This document shows positions 31,091-43,849 of a stretch of 64,000 nt of DNA, one piece after another. Every line of letters begins with the position of its first letter. Within the stretch, counting starts at the first letter, position 1. The translations under genes were made by a program, and so were the position numbers. The notes below the pieces were generated by a model that saw only the letters and a list, made by a program, of their open reading frames with translations, ran no database searches and was not told where the DNA came from. The stretch is from Molanna angustata (Eukaryota > Arthropoda > Insecta > Trichoptera > Molannidae): contig OY754977.1 in the NCBI GenBank assembly GCA_963576475.1, positions 31,937,172 to 32,001,171 on the forward strand, read 5' to 3'.

Positions 31091-33329
31091 TGCAACATGA
31101 AACTTAGTTAATAGTAATTATTTCAATGCAAGAACTTTGATTTGAAAGTCAAAAAAAATGTGCATTTTGTATTTGTCAATCTACTGAATCTAGACCCTTA
31201 ATATAGTTAAGTCTATATTTTTAGCCCCGAGGAAGACATGAATCTTATTCTGTGTAATGTTGTACTCACTTATATATTATACGATCATATAATTGTTATC
31301 CTGTTATGATACATACCGTTTATGTTTAAAATATGATTATAATGTCATAATGTTTAATGTAGTGAAAAAAATAATTTTTTACCATACATTCAATTTTTTG
31401 GAGAGAGTATATCGTTGATGTTTAATAAGGAAATGTATTTATATGTTGGTGTTGCATTATAGAGTATTTCAGTTGGTTTTGATTGACCTTATATTGGTTA
31501 ATTAAAAATGTAAAGTATAAGTAAAGTATATTTAGATGTTTCTACTTAAAGTTGTATCTACAATACCTCAATACAATTGAGTTTAAAAAGTATCAATTTT
31601 GGGTGATCTAGAGTTTGTGTTGATTATAGTTTAAGGACCGTGGGTCAGTTTTCTGAGAAGGATATTTGTTTGTTGTATGATCTCTCCAAAATTAATTGTA
31701 ATATGCTCTATCTGTATATTAGATGTCACAAGTATTAGATAATATGTTATAATAAGATAAATATTAATCACATAGAATTTATAATGAATAAGGACGGTAT
31801 TGAATATAATTTATGGTTGCATTCAATAAATGTATTTTTGATGAAAGAAGGATTATATAACCATGAGTTATCATTCATAATGTTTTCAGTGAAAATCTCA
31901 TTGCTATTAGTTTTTGAAGAATTTTAGTGTTCTATATATCATGTCAAATATTTTAAGTCTCAAATTTTAACGTTGTCAGTCCTAAAGTTGATTTGCTGTA
32001 TTATATAGTAAATGATTTACTAGAATTGCTTTATGGTAAATCTGAGTTGACTTTTGGTAGAGGGTGTATCCTTACTTTTGGGTTTTGATTTGAAATGTAA
32101 TATGCCAGTGCATCTCAAGTCGATTCCTCACTACTGTTTTCTTGCTTACTGGCATGAGCAGGCGAACGGAAAAAAAGGGAGGGAAATGCTCCTCGCAAAG
32201 GTTCAATGAGAATTTATTCAGTGGAAATTACTCTGTGTTTTTTAATGCTTGGATGAAAGGATATGGAGTGCTTTCTAAGTAGATTACGATTGAACTTTGA
32301 ATTTTAGTATAGCCAACTCCATGTCATGGTGATATCCTTAATATTGATATTTTCTTTACAGTAAAATGCATGAATTTTCATTGAAAACTGGTTGTTTGAG
32401 AAAATTTTTATTTTGCTTTCTTTTGTTCTGTTTGATGTTCCATCAAGCACAAGGAAGGAAACCCGAAGGAATAATTAAAAAAAAATATTGTTTTTATAGT
32501 GCTTAGGTTTGATTCTTGTACCAAGGAGTAGGCGTAAGAGAGATTTAAGATATAGAGTATAAGTTTGATAATTTTGCTTAGGTTCGTGTTTTACCAAAGA
32601 GTAAAAAATTTTTTTGCTCCATCAGATCTTTAAGGGACTGTTTAGGTTCCGCTTCGAAAGACTGATGACGTAATTTGGTAGTTGTGAGTCTTGTTTGAGT
32701 ATTCTGTTATTCCACATGATGGCCAGGAAGGAATTGGCCTAGAATATATTCCTTACCACATGAGAGCGGGCCCGGACTTGCGCTAAAAATACAAAGACTG
32801 TGGGGGTTAAGTTAGAAGAATAAGATTTTCACCTAGAGTGAAGAAATCTTGTATGATTCATTTCCATTTCGATACTATAAATTATGTTTTTATTTGCCTA
32901 GTATTTCTTTGTACAAAAAATAGTTTGTGCGGGTGTTTACTTAGTAAATGCAAGCCATTCTTAAAAAATAGATTAAGTGTTCATTAGAATATCTTTTGTT
33001 GAAATTGTCAATGTAAATTATAAGTAATCATTAAAGTATGAAATATAAATATAGAGTATATTATGTGAATCAAAATAACATTCTATGATCCAGGATCTAG
33101 ATGTTGATTATATTATTGTCAATTCTGTTTCAGTATACCCATCCTAGAACCATACCTTAATTACACACAGATTGGTATCCTCAATATGTATTAGGTCTAT
33201 TCTCAGATTATATATAGACAGGTTGATTACATGTAAAGTTGTTGTGTGACGGTGGACCCTCAAAAATTTTAAGCTCGCTTAAAATTTTCTTCTGGGTAAA
33301 AAAAAAAAAATTTTCTTAAAATTTTGTAT
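31091..33329 (+). other. Internal 3' region of the Ty3 element, no env
   Basis: About 2.2 kb without any ORF worth noting, so no envelope gene, intact or broken. A purine run at about 32166-32188 (GGAAAAAAAGGGAGGGAAAT) is far from the LTR. Directly before the 3' LTR there is only an A-run (33298-33310) and then TTTTCTTAAAATTTTGTAT, so the polypurine tract is unclear. Confidence 0.6.
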
Positions 33330-34648
33330 TGTCATGTTATTTTATTGAATAACATGACTTACCTCCTCTCAGAGGAAAATTAAAAAAAAGGATAACCCAT
33401 TTTGAAAAAATGTTTAAAATCAGCGAGTTAAAATTATGTTAATAGGCAGAGTTTTTTTGTCTGCGGGCAACCCGGTTAGTTAGTCGCCGAGCGGAAACAC
33501 CGGATTGCATTGCTTTGGCCGATATTCTTTTAACGAGAGGTGACGCGAAAAAGTCAATAAAATGGACGTCACTTAAATAGACAGAGAAAACGCTGTGGCG
33601 TTTAAAATATTATAAATAACCATAAAAAAAGACCAGTGGGAAAATGGGTAAGTCTCCATGTCTATTTTTTTGAACATAATTAGTTTGACGTCCACCGACA
33701 CACAATAATTTTATAACATATTCCAGGGTTAACGAGTCCCCCAAATATTCCTTCCTACTAGTTTTTTTTATATATTTAATATGTAATGGAATCCAAAGTA
33801 TTATGTAGACTAAGATTAAAAAATATCAGTGCACCGACTATCCATCAATTTGAAGACAAGTTGTTTTGCTGGAAACAGCAAAATATGATATGAAATTGAA
33901 TCAAGATGGCGATGAGTCGTGTAACCTCAAAAGACCGACATTTTCTGTGAACAACGATGGCGGATGATCGAATCTAATTTAACTTCGTGCAGTTTTAAAA
34001 ATAGAAGCTTCAAATTTAGTGACTTTCAATATGAACAGTTTTTTTTAATTTAATTTTGTAAAATGTAAATTAACGGCAACCATTTTTTTTGTATTAATGA
34101 AATTTTGTATAATGTATTAACACCAGTATGTAAATTTGGCCAAATAGTTAATAAGAAGATTTTTGTTAATAAATAATGTTTTATTGGGTCATAATTACAT
34201 TAAGATAGATTTTTTTTCTTAAAGGGTTAATATTGGGGATGGTAAAATGTAATAGAAATGAAAATGTAATGAGGTTGTAATAATTTAATTGTATTATATG
34301 GATAATTTTTTTTATCAAAACGAAAAAGACTGATTAAGCAAGATGAAATATAAATTGTTATCATAATTCAGGTTTTGTATTTATCTCTCCTCCTTTTGAC
34401 CTTCTAATGGTATGACAAGAAATGATCAAATATATCAATCTTAAATTATACTTATTTTTGGTATAATGGGAGTCTTTTGATAGACTTCCCTTAAAAAATT
34501 TTCTTTGAATTGGAGTTAAATTCCTTTAGGGCAGGTTGCGACCCCGAGAATTCGATTTTTTTATAGTTTCATGTGTAAACGGCTGGCTGGCCGGTGGTGC
34601 GGGTGCAAGTCCGGGTGGGGCGAGGCCCTAGGCCTCTGCCACCATGAC
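33330..34648 (+). repeat. 3' LTR of the Ty3/gypsy element
   Basis: Direct copy of 23710-25028, with one difference at 33976. Ends at CATGAC (34648), where the LINE frame resumes. Confidence 0.95.
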
Positions 34649-35530
34649 GCCATACTGAGATGGGGAGGGGCGGCAAAAACTCTGATGGAACCGGTTAAAA
34701 GAGCCCAAAAGGCTGTAAATAGAATAATTAATAAACGTTCAAGAAGATACCCATCTGATCAACTTTTTAAGGAATATTTTGTACTGGACGTCAGGCAAAT
34801 TTACATGTTAAAATTAGGTACATATTTCTTTTCACACAGGACAATTCATAATCATGCAACACATACACATAACATACGAACAAATCTAAATCTTATAGTT
34901 CCAATAGTTAAAACCACTTTTAGTCAAAGATTCTACACTTTCCTTGGACAAGGACTATTCAATAAACTTACAAACTACACGTAAGAAATAAAATAGAACC
35001 CAATAACACACACAAATTGCGGACGATACTAACCAAATGGCTAATCCATTTGGGTAGGAAGGAATCGGAGGACCTTCTATGTAGTGTGTTAGAATATAAT
35101 GACATTATGAGTACTATGCTGCACGACAGAAGAATCAGCTGTATTGCAAAGAAACGGAAAGCTGGGTGATTCGACACAATCAATGGACTAGTGAATCATC
35201 CAGGTGTCATAAATAAGAAAAACATAAGTACCAGTTACTACTATTATTTTTAAGATTTTACCTTGATTATACATATTCTAGAAACTTTTGTACTATTTTT
35301 GTTTTTGTTTTTGATTATATTGTTATTTTTTGTTTATATTTTTATTTATATTTTTTGTTTATTCATTTTCTCATTACTTTTTGTTATTACTTTTATTATT
35401 TTTGTCTCTTTTGTCGTGGTTCCTTTTTTGATATTGTTCATATTTTTTATCTATCTTGTTTATTTTTCTTCTTCATATGTATGTATAAAAATGTAGTAGT
35501 AAACCAGTTAATAAAAATGATAAAATGATT
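34649..35530 (+). pseudogene. LINE (K-related) ORF2 C-terminus and 3' UTR, right of the Ty3 element
   Basis: The frame reads AILRWGGAAKTLMEPVKRAQ, KAVNRIINKRSRRYPSDQLF, VLDVRQIYMLKLGTYFF, VPIVKTTFSQRFYTF and LFNKL. It is the direct continuation of 23640-23709. The same blocks occur in LINE-K on the minus strand at 58.15-58.43 kb (KSPLNKAQKCVMRIINKRNR). A 3' UTR of about 540 bases ends in short A-rich repeats (AAAAATGATAAAATGATTAA near 35511-35530). Confidence 0.8.
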
Positions 35531-35544
35531 AAATTCCTTTCATG

Positions 35545-35616
35545 TCACATTATACGTACCATTATGCCATATCCCTTACGGGGAAACCAGACAGAACCGA
35601 ACACCAGTTGGTATTA
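35545..35616 (-). mobile_element. LINE-D 3' tip fragment
   Basis: TACCATTATGCCATATCCCT, TACGGGGAAACCAGACAGAA, CCGAAC is the reversed 3' tip of LINE-D (compare 19199-19255). Only about 70 bases are left. It abuts the minisatellite. Confidence 0.6.
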
Positions 35617-36006
35617 AAAATGATACTACATAAAATGATACTACATAAAATGATACTACATAAAATGATACTACATAAAATGATACTACATAAAATGATA
35701 CTACATAAAATGATACTACATAAAATGATACTACATAAAATGATACTACATAAAATGATACTACATAAAATGATACTACATAAAATGATACTACATAAAA
35801 TGATACTACATAAAATGATACTACATAAAATGATACTACATAAAATGATACTACATAAAATGATACTACATAAAATGATACTACATAAAATGATACTACA
35901 TAAAATGATACTACATAAAATGATACTACATAAAATGATACTACATAAAATGATACTACATAAAATGATACTACATAAAATGATACTACATAAAATGATA
36001 CTACAT
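35617..36006. repeat. 15-bp minisatellite, 26 perfect copies
   Basis: The unit AAAATGATACTACAT repeats 26 times without a visible change (390 bp). Because 15 is divisible by 3, it reads as (MILHK)n in one frame, giving a spurious 172-codon ORF. Homogeneity suggests recent expansion. Confidence 0.95.
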
Positions 36007-38205
36007 AAAATAAAAAAGGTTTTCAGACTGTGTGGTGAAATATCTGACTCCTCTGCTTAAGTTATGTTGATGTAGTTGTGTCAAATCTGCGATGTTCAGA
36101 TTATCAGAAAATATTAAAGAAATATTTCATTTTATGAGAGAGATTATTCGGTGTGTATTTTTCTGTGGACGATTTCGTTCGATTGCCACGAGGCAATTCC
36201 TATCCAATTCAAATTCGTTTCGTTAAGTTGGTACATTTGGTCATTGCTCACATCTCCCATCCCCAAATATTCTTCCAAACCTTTTCGTCACTGAAGCGAA
36301 CGACGTGCCTTAACCCTTCCATTCCATTATTTCTCATTTTGATATCCTTGTTTATCACTTTACAGTCTTTCCTAAACTGTCTCCGTTTGAATCTAACCGC
36401 AATTTAATGTTGGAACTTTCCTTATAGAAAGATACAACATACATATATATTCTTATATGTAGCAAGAGGATTTTGTTGAGTCCACACTCCGCCCCATTGG
36501 GTGCACATCCAAGATCTAGTTCATTCCCGAGATGGCAATAGACATCCCAAAATTCAATAAACTTTCATCGACCAATCAATCAATTTATGCGAAGAACAAT
36601 TTTAAAGCCTTTAAGAAGTTTTGTCATAGTTATGGTGCCTTACTATTGTTAGATTCCCGGTAAGTTAATTTTTTACAGAGATCTTGGTCATACCCCTGAT
36701 GTTTTTTTATTTAAAAAGATCTGGAATCAACGGCAGTGTGAATCTTCCATTCACTTTCGTCGATTGTTCTTTCGCACTATGGTTCCGAGGTTGCTAATCT
36801 AGAGGGTTCCATGAGCTATTTTTCATGCTATGCATTTTTTTTCATGTCGCTCACATAGCGTTCTGCGAAAGGGCAGAGCGGGTGATGGTGGCAGTAGCGA
36901 ATCAATTTATGCACAATTCTAAACAATTGGAACGTAGTTAATATGAAATGCTAAAATATTAAATTTGTTAATTCTATGAATTAAGATAAAAACAAAAAAA
37001 TAAAATAGGTACGCAAATTAAAAATATTAATAATACACAAGTGAACGCCGCTATGTGTGTATATAGAGAGTTTTTGTATCAGTCATTACTAACAGTGAAT
37101 ACATCAGAATGTGGGATACTGCCCGAGAAATTGACATTATAGAAATGACATCCCCTTTCGAAAAATTCGTTTTGTATTGAATTGGTGTTGCTTCGAAGAA
37201 CGTAGAATAAGTATTCGATCTGCTACTACGCAACGACGCGTGACGCATGGCAATAAATTCTATTAAATAAATATGAAGAATCAAGTTTTGAGTGAATATA
37301 AATGTATAAAAAATTCTACTTATTTGATAAGCATTGTGAGATTCTTTAAGTGCCCATGTACTTGAGCTAGGGTCTACTTCTTCTTATCGAAGTTGACTCG
37401 AGCTTCCGATACAATAGTTTCGGAAGCCGTGATAAAATATATGCAAACGTAAGAGAAGGCAAAGTGAAAAACATTAAAGGTAGGTAGGTAGTATATATGT
37501 AGGTATGTAGTAAGGTAGATATGCGAGTTCAGGTTGCCTTGTGACAGATATCTGGGAAATAGGAATCCAGCCAATATGTTATATTGGCCCGCCAGGTGGG
37601 GTATTCACATTTTTCAACTCTTCTCTCCGCTACCCTTTGACCATTAGTTTAGGAAATTCTGTGGGGTGAAACATTGGTGCTTCCATAGTGAGAGAGAGAC
37701 AGAGGATGATGGAGAAAATGAATACCTAATGCCCGGTTCTTTAGTTCCAGTTAAGTGACAAGTCAAGAGGTAATAACGAGTAAACTGGCAAGTGGACAGT
37801 AACCGTTCACACTACAGACAATCAAGTGTCATTCTTCCGTCGCGATCGACGATCCACACCGCATATAATTTATCTTTTACGTAGATCGCGGATCCGTTCT
37901 TTCCCTGAAAGTTACTCCTGGGAAGCCGACGTCCCTCAATCTATTTGGTGATCTTCTGGTAAAGCGATTACCTGGAGGTATATTATAGGCCGTATTTTTT
38001 TTATTCAATATACGAATATAATAATTATTTGAATTAGTACAGTGTTTTTTTTTTCTCTTTCTCAAAAAGCATGAAATGCAATGGCTTGCTTAGTGAGTAC
38101 ATAAAGAAAGATTCAATCAACAATATTATAGCTCTACAAAAAACACTTATTATTTACTTACTTATTATTTTATTTTTTTTCCGTAGTATTTATTACTTTT
38201 TGTAT
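36007..38205. other. About 2.2 kb with no gene or repeat family recognised
   Basis: Mixed composition, somewhat less AT-rich near 36.2-36.9 and 37.6-37.9 kb. No ORF has family-like features, and no match to other repeats of the window was seen. It may be single-copy DNA. Confidence 0.35.
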
Positions 38206-38210
38206 ACATC

Positions 38211-38310
38211 GCAAGTCTCCTGAATATGGCAACTTTTTATTGGGTGCATGTTATATTAATATTTGACATAGTAGGTACCTACTTGTTAGTTGCCCGAGTA
38301 GCAATAAGAA
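38211..38310 (+). mobile_element. SINE S1 3' fragment
   Basis: GCAAGTCTCCTGAATATGGC, AACTTTTTATTGGGTGCATG, GTTGCCCGAGTAGCAATAAG match the S1 body. The tRNA head is missing. Confidence 0.65.
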
Positions 38311-38595
38311 ATATGCCAGGCATTTTGTAAGCAAGTATTGTCTCGATATTGCCTGAGCTGTTTACACTACTGTACTTATCCATTGTATGTATACTCACCA
38401 ACTTGACTGAATACTAAACCAATGTAAACGAAGCATTAGGGTTCGAGAGGTCAGTTAATGATACATATATGATGTATTTTGAGGATTACTTAATATTTTT
38501 ATAGGTACCTCTATTAATATAAACATACATAGTTACCTGCTCTTGTACCAACGCAGTTTTGTAAATTTTAATATAATAGTTATATTATGCAGTCA

Positions 38596-38960
38596 TCAAT
38601 CATTTGTTTGCGATGATTTCCAATTTACAGAAATGAAGATTCTAAGTTCAATCGCTGGGAAAACTCTCCGAGATCGTGTTCGCAATGTTGAAAGGAGAAA
38701 AGCACATGGAATAGAGGACATAGTTCGGTGGAATAAATCAAGAAAGAGATATTGGAGGTACCACGTAGCCAGAATTGACAGAGATCGACTTGCGTATATA
38801 GCAGCAATTCTCTTCTGGTCGTGATCTACCTGTAAGACCACCCAAAAGATGGATGAATAGTTGGACTTCGTCATCTCTTATAATAATTTCTTGATTAACA
38901 AATCTCGGCACCACATGGTGCAAAAATAACAACCAATGCGCAACGGTTGTGTATTTAAAT
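38596..38960 (+). pseudogene. LINE-G C-terminal fragment
   Basis: The frame to 38824 reads MKILSSIAGKTLRDRVRN, HGIEDIVRWNKSRKR, WRYHVARIDRDRLAYIA. This is the 'M..L..I.GKT..DR.RN..I' and 'W..HV.RM..DRLA' pattern of an insect endonuclease-RT LINE, followed in another frame by RPPKRWMNSWTSS. Stops and frameshifts are present; no RT core. Confidence 0.7.
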
Positions 38961-39084
38961 CTCACGATCAAGAACTGTCATCGACTTCAGATATTTATGA
39001 GTACACAAAACTAAATGAGACTGAATTTTTGAATTACAGACCATCAGGTATACTTAACTAAGAGGGAGATTTCCAATTTGTAAT

Positions 39085-39705
39085 ATTATATTATCATGGG
39101 TAAACATGTAAACTTCCCACAGTAAACTCTCTAAACGATCTTGACTTCACATATCTGGGTTTCAACATATGTGATACCGGTGGTTGTGAAGTGGAAAGAC
39201 GCATCGCCATGGTAAAAGGAACACTGAGAAAGGTCACAAGAGTGTGGAAGGACAGGACCGTCACAAAAAAAATGAAGAATAGACTCGTCAGGGCTCTGAT
39301 ATTCTCCATGTTCCTGTTGATGTGGAAACATGGACACCGAGGGAGTCAGAGCGAAAGAGGATCGATGCCTTCGAAATTTAGTGATGAAGGCGAATAATGC
39401 GCATCCCATGGACAGCCAGAAGAACGAATGTGTCAATTGAGGATCGTCCGTCGACGATATGTTACAGATGTATCCTTCAATTCTTTGGACACATTGCATT
39501 AAGGGAACTGGACTGTCTCGAGAAGTTTGTTATGATGGGCAGCCTGGAGGGACGGAGATCTCGTGGTCGTTCACCGACCAGATGGAGCGATCTGGTTAAG
39601 TCCACAATGGTGACTGGTGCTCTGGGTTCAGCCCAAAATAGATTGTGGAGGCGGGCCATACATGTGGTGACGGACTGCTGCCGCTATCCTCAATCATGAG
39701 GAAAA
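39085..39705 (+). pseudogene. LINE-H C-terminal fragment
   Basis: Pieces in shifting frames: NSLNDLDFTYLGFNICDTGG, CEVERRIAMVKGTLRKVTRV, WKDRTVTKKMKNRLVRALIF, then RRTNVSIEDRPS, ILQFFGHIALRELDCLEKFV, SLEGRRSRGRSPTRWSDLV. It covers the post-RT thumb to C-terminal region of an RTE-like LINE. At least two frameshifts. Confidence 0.75.
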
Positions 39706-39715
39706 AGACGAAATA

Positions 39716-40750
39716 ATATCAACACATAAATGTAATTGAAGTATTATTTTTAATCTTCTGACGACTACATGGGCTTGTAAGGTCATTCTCAACTGCCGTT
39801 TTACTATGAAATTACGTGTACTCTATACAGTGTACATCACAAATGTATGTTTAAGTGCCTTTATATTTGCATTATTTTTAAAATGAATGAAATTATAGCT
39901 GATGATTTTAGATGGCAAAGTATTCTCATAAAATATGTTTTTTACTATAGTGTAAAACAAAGGCTCGACAAAAACGCATTCAGGGATAGCGTTGACAAAA
40001 CTCAATTTGGTGTAGCGGGGATTTGCTGGTTCATTGTAAAATTGACAAATTTGGTATTGGTATTTGATTTCATGAGCGATTTTTATGCACTGCAGTTCGA
40101 TAAATATGACACCTCGTATTCTCGTATAAAGCCAAAAGGAAACAATGCACTTACCTTTAATTGGCTGGCAGATCCTTGGGCAGAGGGGATTCTTCTCCTG
40201 CAGTGATAGCGGTCGTTGAAGATTGATGAAGCGGTTAAAAACTGTTAAAATGTTTATGAACTGCAATGTTATTGTAGACGATAGCGATGAATATGACGAA
40301 GAATTTGCGGTAAAAGTAGCGATTGAAAAGTAAGCGGGTTTATTAATTTAGCGGTGAAAAGCGGCGGTCACACAAACACGAACAAAATATAGATATGCGT
40401 ACTTTTCGAATGACAAGCGGGAAGTCTCTTGTTTTTAGTGTTGCCAACTCGCAGGCGCGAATATTTGCAATGCATTGTAGGTATGCAGTTTATTTTATAA
40501 AGCGGTAGTGAGTGCGGATGAAGACGATGAAGCCCAGAAGAAGCCTCTTGATTGCCAATGGCCATTGGCTTAGTGCATTACTTCTTCCGGCGATACACAA
40601 AGGCATCACAATTCATCGAAAGCAGTGCATTTTTTTATTTTATTTTTATATCAATTAAATGGCGTGAACACAATTGATTATTGTTATAACTGTTCCGTTG
40701 TGTGATCCTCAAGACTTTAATAACGAGTAATGGTTTGGTAGTCTTTAGAT
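39716..40750. other. Non-repetitive stretch around the candidate exon
   Basis: Apart from the possible exon I see no repeat family. 40290-40520 is richer in GCGG words than its surroundings, which would suit a promoter region, but no specific element is identified. Confidence 0.3.
40155..40266 (-). CDS. Possible first coding exon (weak)
   Basis: On the minus strand an ATG at 40266 opens MQFINILTVFNRFINLQRPL, SLQEKNPLCPRICQPIKG. It then reaches a strong splice donor, AAAG|GTAAGTG, at 40155|40154. The N-terminus is basic and hydrophobic without acidic residues, which would fit a mitochondrial targeting peptide. No following exon was identified and the family is not recognised, so this may be chance. 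Confidence 0.2.
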
Positions 40751-40814
40751 TATAATATACTAGTGAACCCCCGGCAAACTTCGTATTGCCTGTATAGTTA
40801 AAAATGGTCCATAA

Positions 40815-41567
<753 letters not shown>

Positions 41568-42330
41568 GAAAAAGTTTAATTCCCGACACAATACTGGGAA
41601 GACCTACGAAGAGATGAAAGGACAGTTGGACCTTCTTTTTCCAGGATTCTCCAACTTCATAGGTAAAATGAACAAATACACGATAAAGAAGAAGAAGATT
41701 AAAAAAGTTTGAATCCAGAAACCATCCTGGAAAACCTGCGAAGAGATGGAAGGACAGTTGCATCTTATTCTTCCACAATACTCCACCTTCATAGGTAAAA
41801 TGACCAAATACACAATGAAGAAGAAGAAGAAGAAAAAAGTTTAAATCCAAAAAATGTCCTGGAAGACCTGCAAAGAGATAGAAGGACAGTTGAAGCTTCT
41901 TCTCCCAGAGTATTAGGTCATTTTACCTTCATAGGTAAAATGACCTAATACCCGAAGAAGAAGAAGAAGAAGAATTTTTTTTAATTCAGAAACCATCCCG
42001 AGCATTCGCTCGACAATTCGCCAAAGTTTCATTGCAATCGGACGAACGGTTTCCAGGATAGTCCACTTTCATAGGTAAAATGACCCAATACTCGAAGAAG
42101 AAGAAGAAGAAAAAAAAATTAATCCAGAAACCATCCCGGGCATACGCTCGACAATTCACCAAAGTTTCATTGGTGAATTGTCGATTCATGAACGGTTCCC
42201 AGGATAGTCCACTTCATAGGTAAAATGACCTAATACCCGATGAAGAAGAAGAAGAATTTTTTTTAATCCAGAAACTATCCCTGGTATACTCTCGACAATT
42301 CACCAAAGTTTCATTGCAATTGGATGAACG
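41568..42330. repeat. About 120-bp tandem array with (GAA)n spacers
   Basis: About six units share GGATAGTCCACTTTCATAGG-like text, TAAAATGACCTAATACCCGA, a (GAAGAA)n run, and AATCCAGAAACCATCCCG. Early units carry GAAGAGATGGAAGGACAGTT; later ones carry ACAATTCACCAAAGTTTCAT. At about 41909-41952 one unit contains a small inverted repeat, GTATTAGGTCATTTTACC against its reverse. Confidence 0.85.
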
Positions 42331-42404
42331 GTTTAGGAGCGCATTCAACACATACATAGATACATACAAACATTCAAATTTATAATATAGATAAGTATTT
42401 TCGT

Positions 42405-42835
42405 TTTAAGATCGAACCTCGGAGTTGGTGTCCATTTGTTTACAAGGGTCACATGGGAACACAAGAATAATTCAGTCCCAAATAAAATGCGCGAAAGGTG
42501 CAATTAGTCACCCTACGCACCTTTATTTGGTAAGCACCGTCCAGTCTGTGACGCAATTGTATACAATATCAATACATACCCTTTCACATGTTTCAGATGC
42601 TTGGAAATCAGACACAAGTATTTTGAAATTATATTTGTTAAGTAAATAACAGTTGGAAATAAATACCGAAAAAAAGCATCTTATTTTGGAAGGAAACTTT
42701 GTGAGGAATGTTCGTGAATGGACTAGAGTTCGATTTGTCGGACGGTTTGTTGAATTAGCGCAGGACATAGAACCCAAAAATAAACAGTTGACGTTGAGGG
42801 GACAGGCGAAATTTTCTAGGAAATATTTTTTTTAT
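42405..42835. other. No gene seen
   Basis: Short frames only; no repeat match. Confidence 0.3.
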
Positions 42836-43829
42836 ACTTGTTGCATGTTACACATGAGATCCAACTGTCGATAGCAATAGTATGTATAGTCGAAGAATAA
42901 GTACCAAACTATAAACCCATAAATACAAATTATTTAATATTTTAAGATATTTGGTTTTCTATACAACACATGTACCTAGGTATGTCATGATAGAATAGTA
43001 TGGAGGTCAGTCCTTTAATCCTACCCAGAATATGAAAACAGCATGATGGTATGTATGTATGTTTGGAGATTAGTATCAAGTCTTCTTAGATATTGTGTGT
43101 AGACGACCGCCATACAAATTGTATGAAGCAATGTCGTCACTAAATTCAATTTTAATAAAGATTGTTAAAAAAAATTGAGATGTGCTAATACTACAATACA
43201 GTAATTTTTTATAGAAAATTAAATTATCTAGTTGGGGTGTTTCGGCTTTTTTCGATATTTTTAAAAAATTTGGAAATATAGACAGTTAAACTCATAAATT
43301 TATCATAAAAAAAAAATTTTTCTTTATAAAAAATGTTTGTGAAACCCTGGAATTGAAAAAAAAATTAATTTGAGATTTTGTAGTTGTCTATGTTTACACA
43401 AATTTTTAGCGTTCTAGCTTTTATAGTTTCTGAGATATATGGAAAAATAAACCAAAAATTCAAAAGTTGATAACCCCTGATTGAAACAAAAATTCATATA
43501 TTCTGAGTTTGAAAGTTTTGTAGGCCTATAACTTTTTATATATTTTGAAAATTTGAGCTCTGTAAATTGAGCGGATCAAAAGTTATAAGGGGGGGGGTCG
43601 GACACACACAGACACATACACACACAAAACTCACATAAAATGTTCTACTCTGAATTTTGAGTAAATCGATGTATGGGAACATATATGCTGCGAGGCCTCT
43701 AGTTGGTGTTATTAGCATGCAAAAAGTCCACTACGCCATACAAAATGTTCCTTCGTACACGCATCTTGAATTTATACTGCCTCTTCCTTCAATAGAATTT
43801 CATTCTCTTGAGCGAATCGACAGTTGGAT
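42836..43829 (+). mobile_element. Composite element family A, copy A1
   Basis: Inverted ends ATCCAACTGTCGAT (42859-42872) and ATCGACAGTTGGAT (43816-43829), 971 bp apart end to end. The left end is preceded by the conserved leader TTGCATGTTACACATGAG. Internal order: a LINE-D-like tail (GGAGGTCAGTCCTTTAATCC to GCATGATGGTATGTATGTAT, 43001-43062), an AT-rich middle, a G-run and an (AC)n tract at about 43590-43630, then AACATATATGCTGCGAGGCC. No transposase. Confidence 0.85.
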
Positions 43830-43849
43830 AAGAAAATGGGTTCGAATAT

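Larger units (their letters stand above)
23710..34648 (+). mobile_element. Ty3/gypsy LTR retrotransposon, about 10.94 kb
   Basis: Two direct 1319-bp LTRs enclose gag, a zinc knuckle, protease, RT, RNase H and integrase in the Ty3/gypsy order (integrase after RNase H). No env-like ORF exists in the 2.2 kb after pol. The LTRs differ at one base by eye (T at 24356, A at 33976), so the insertion is very recent. Ends read TGTCATG...CATGAC; GTCATG/CATGAC forms the inverted terminus, and the outer TG..CA rule is not met on the right. It sits in a LINE (K-related) without an obvious target duplication. Coding state is mixed: pol is open, while gag and protease carry one stop and two frame offsets. 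Confidence 0.95.

Noticed and set aside
32166..32188. Polypurine tract of the Ty3 element
   Set aside because: Purine-rich but more than 1.1 kb before the 3' LTR, so it cannot be the standard plus-strand primer site.
31091..33329. Possible env gene after pol
   Set aside because: All frames are closed at short intervals; no signal peptide or TM frame seen.
35542..36060. 172-codon ORF (MILHK)n
   Set aside because: Product of a 15-bp tandem repeat; any in-frame multiple of 3 without stops stays open.
39847..40206. 119-codon plus-strand ORF
   Set aside because: No domain or repeat signature, composition like chance; it overlaps the opposite-strand exon candidate, which is itself weak.
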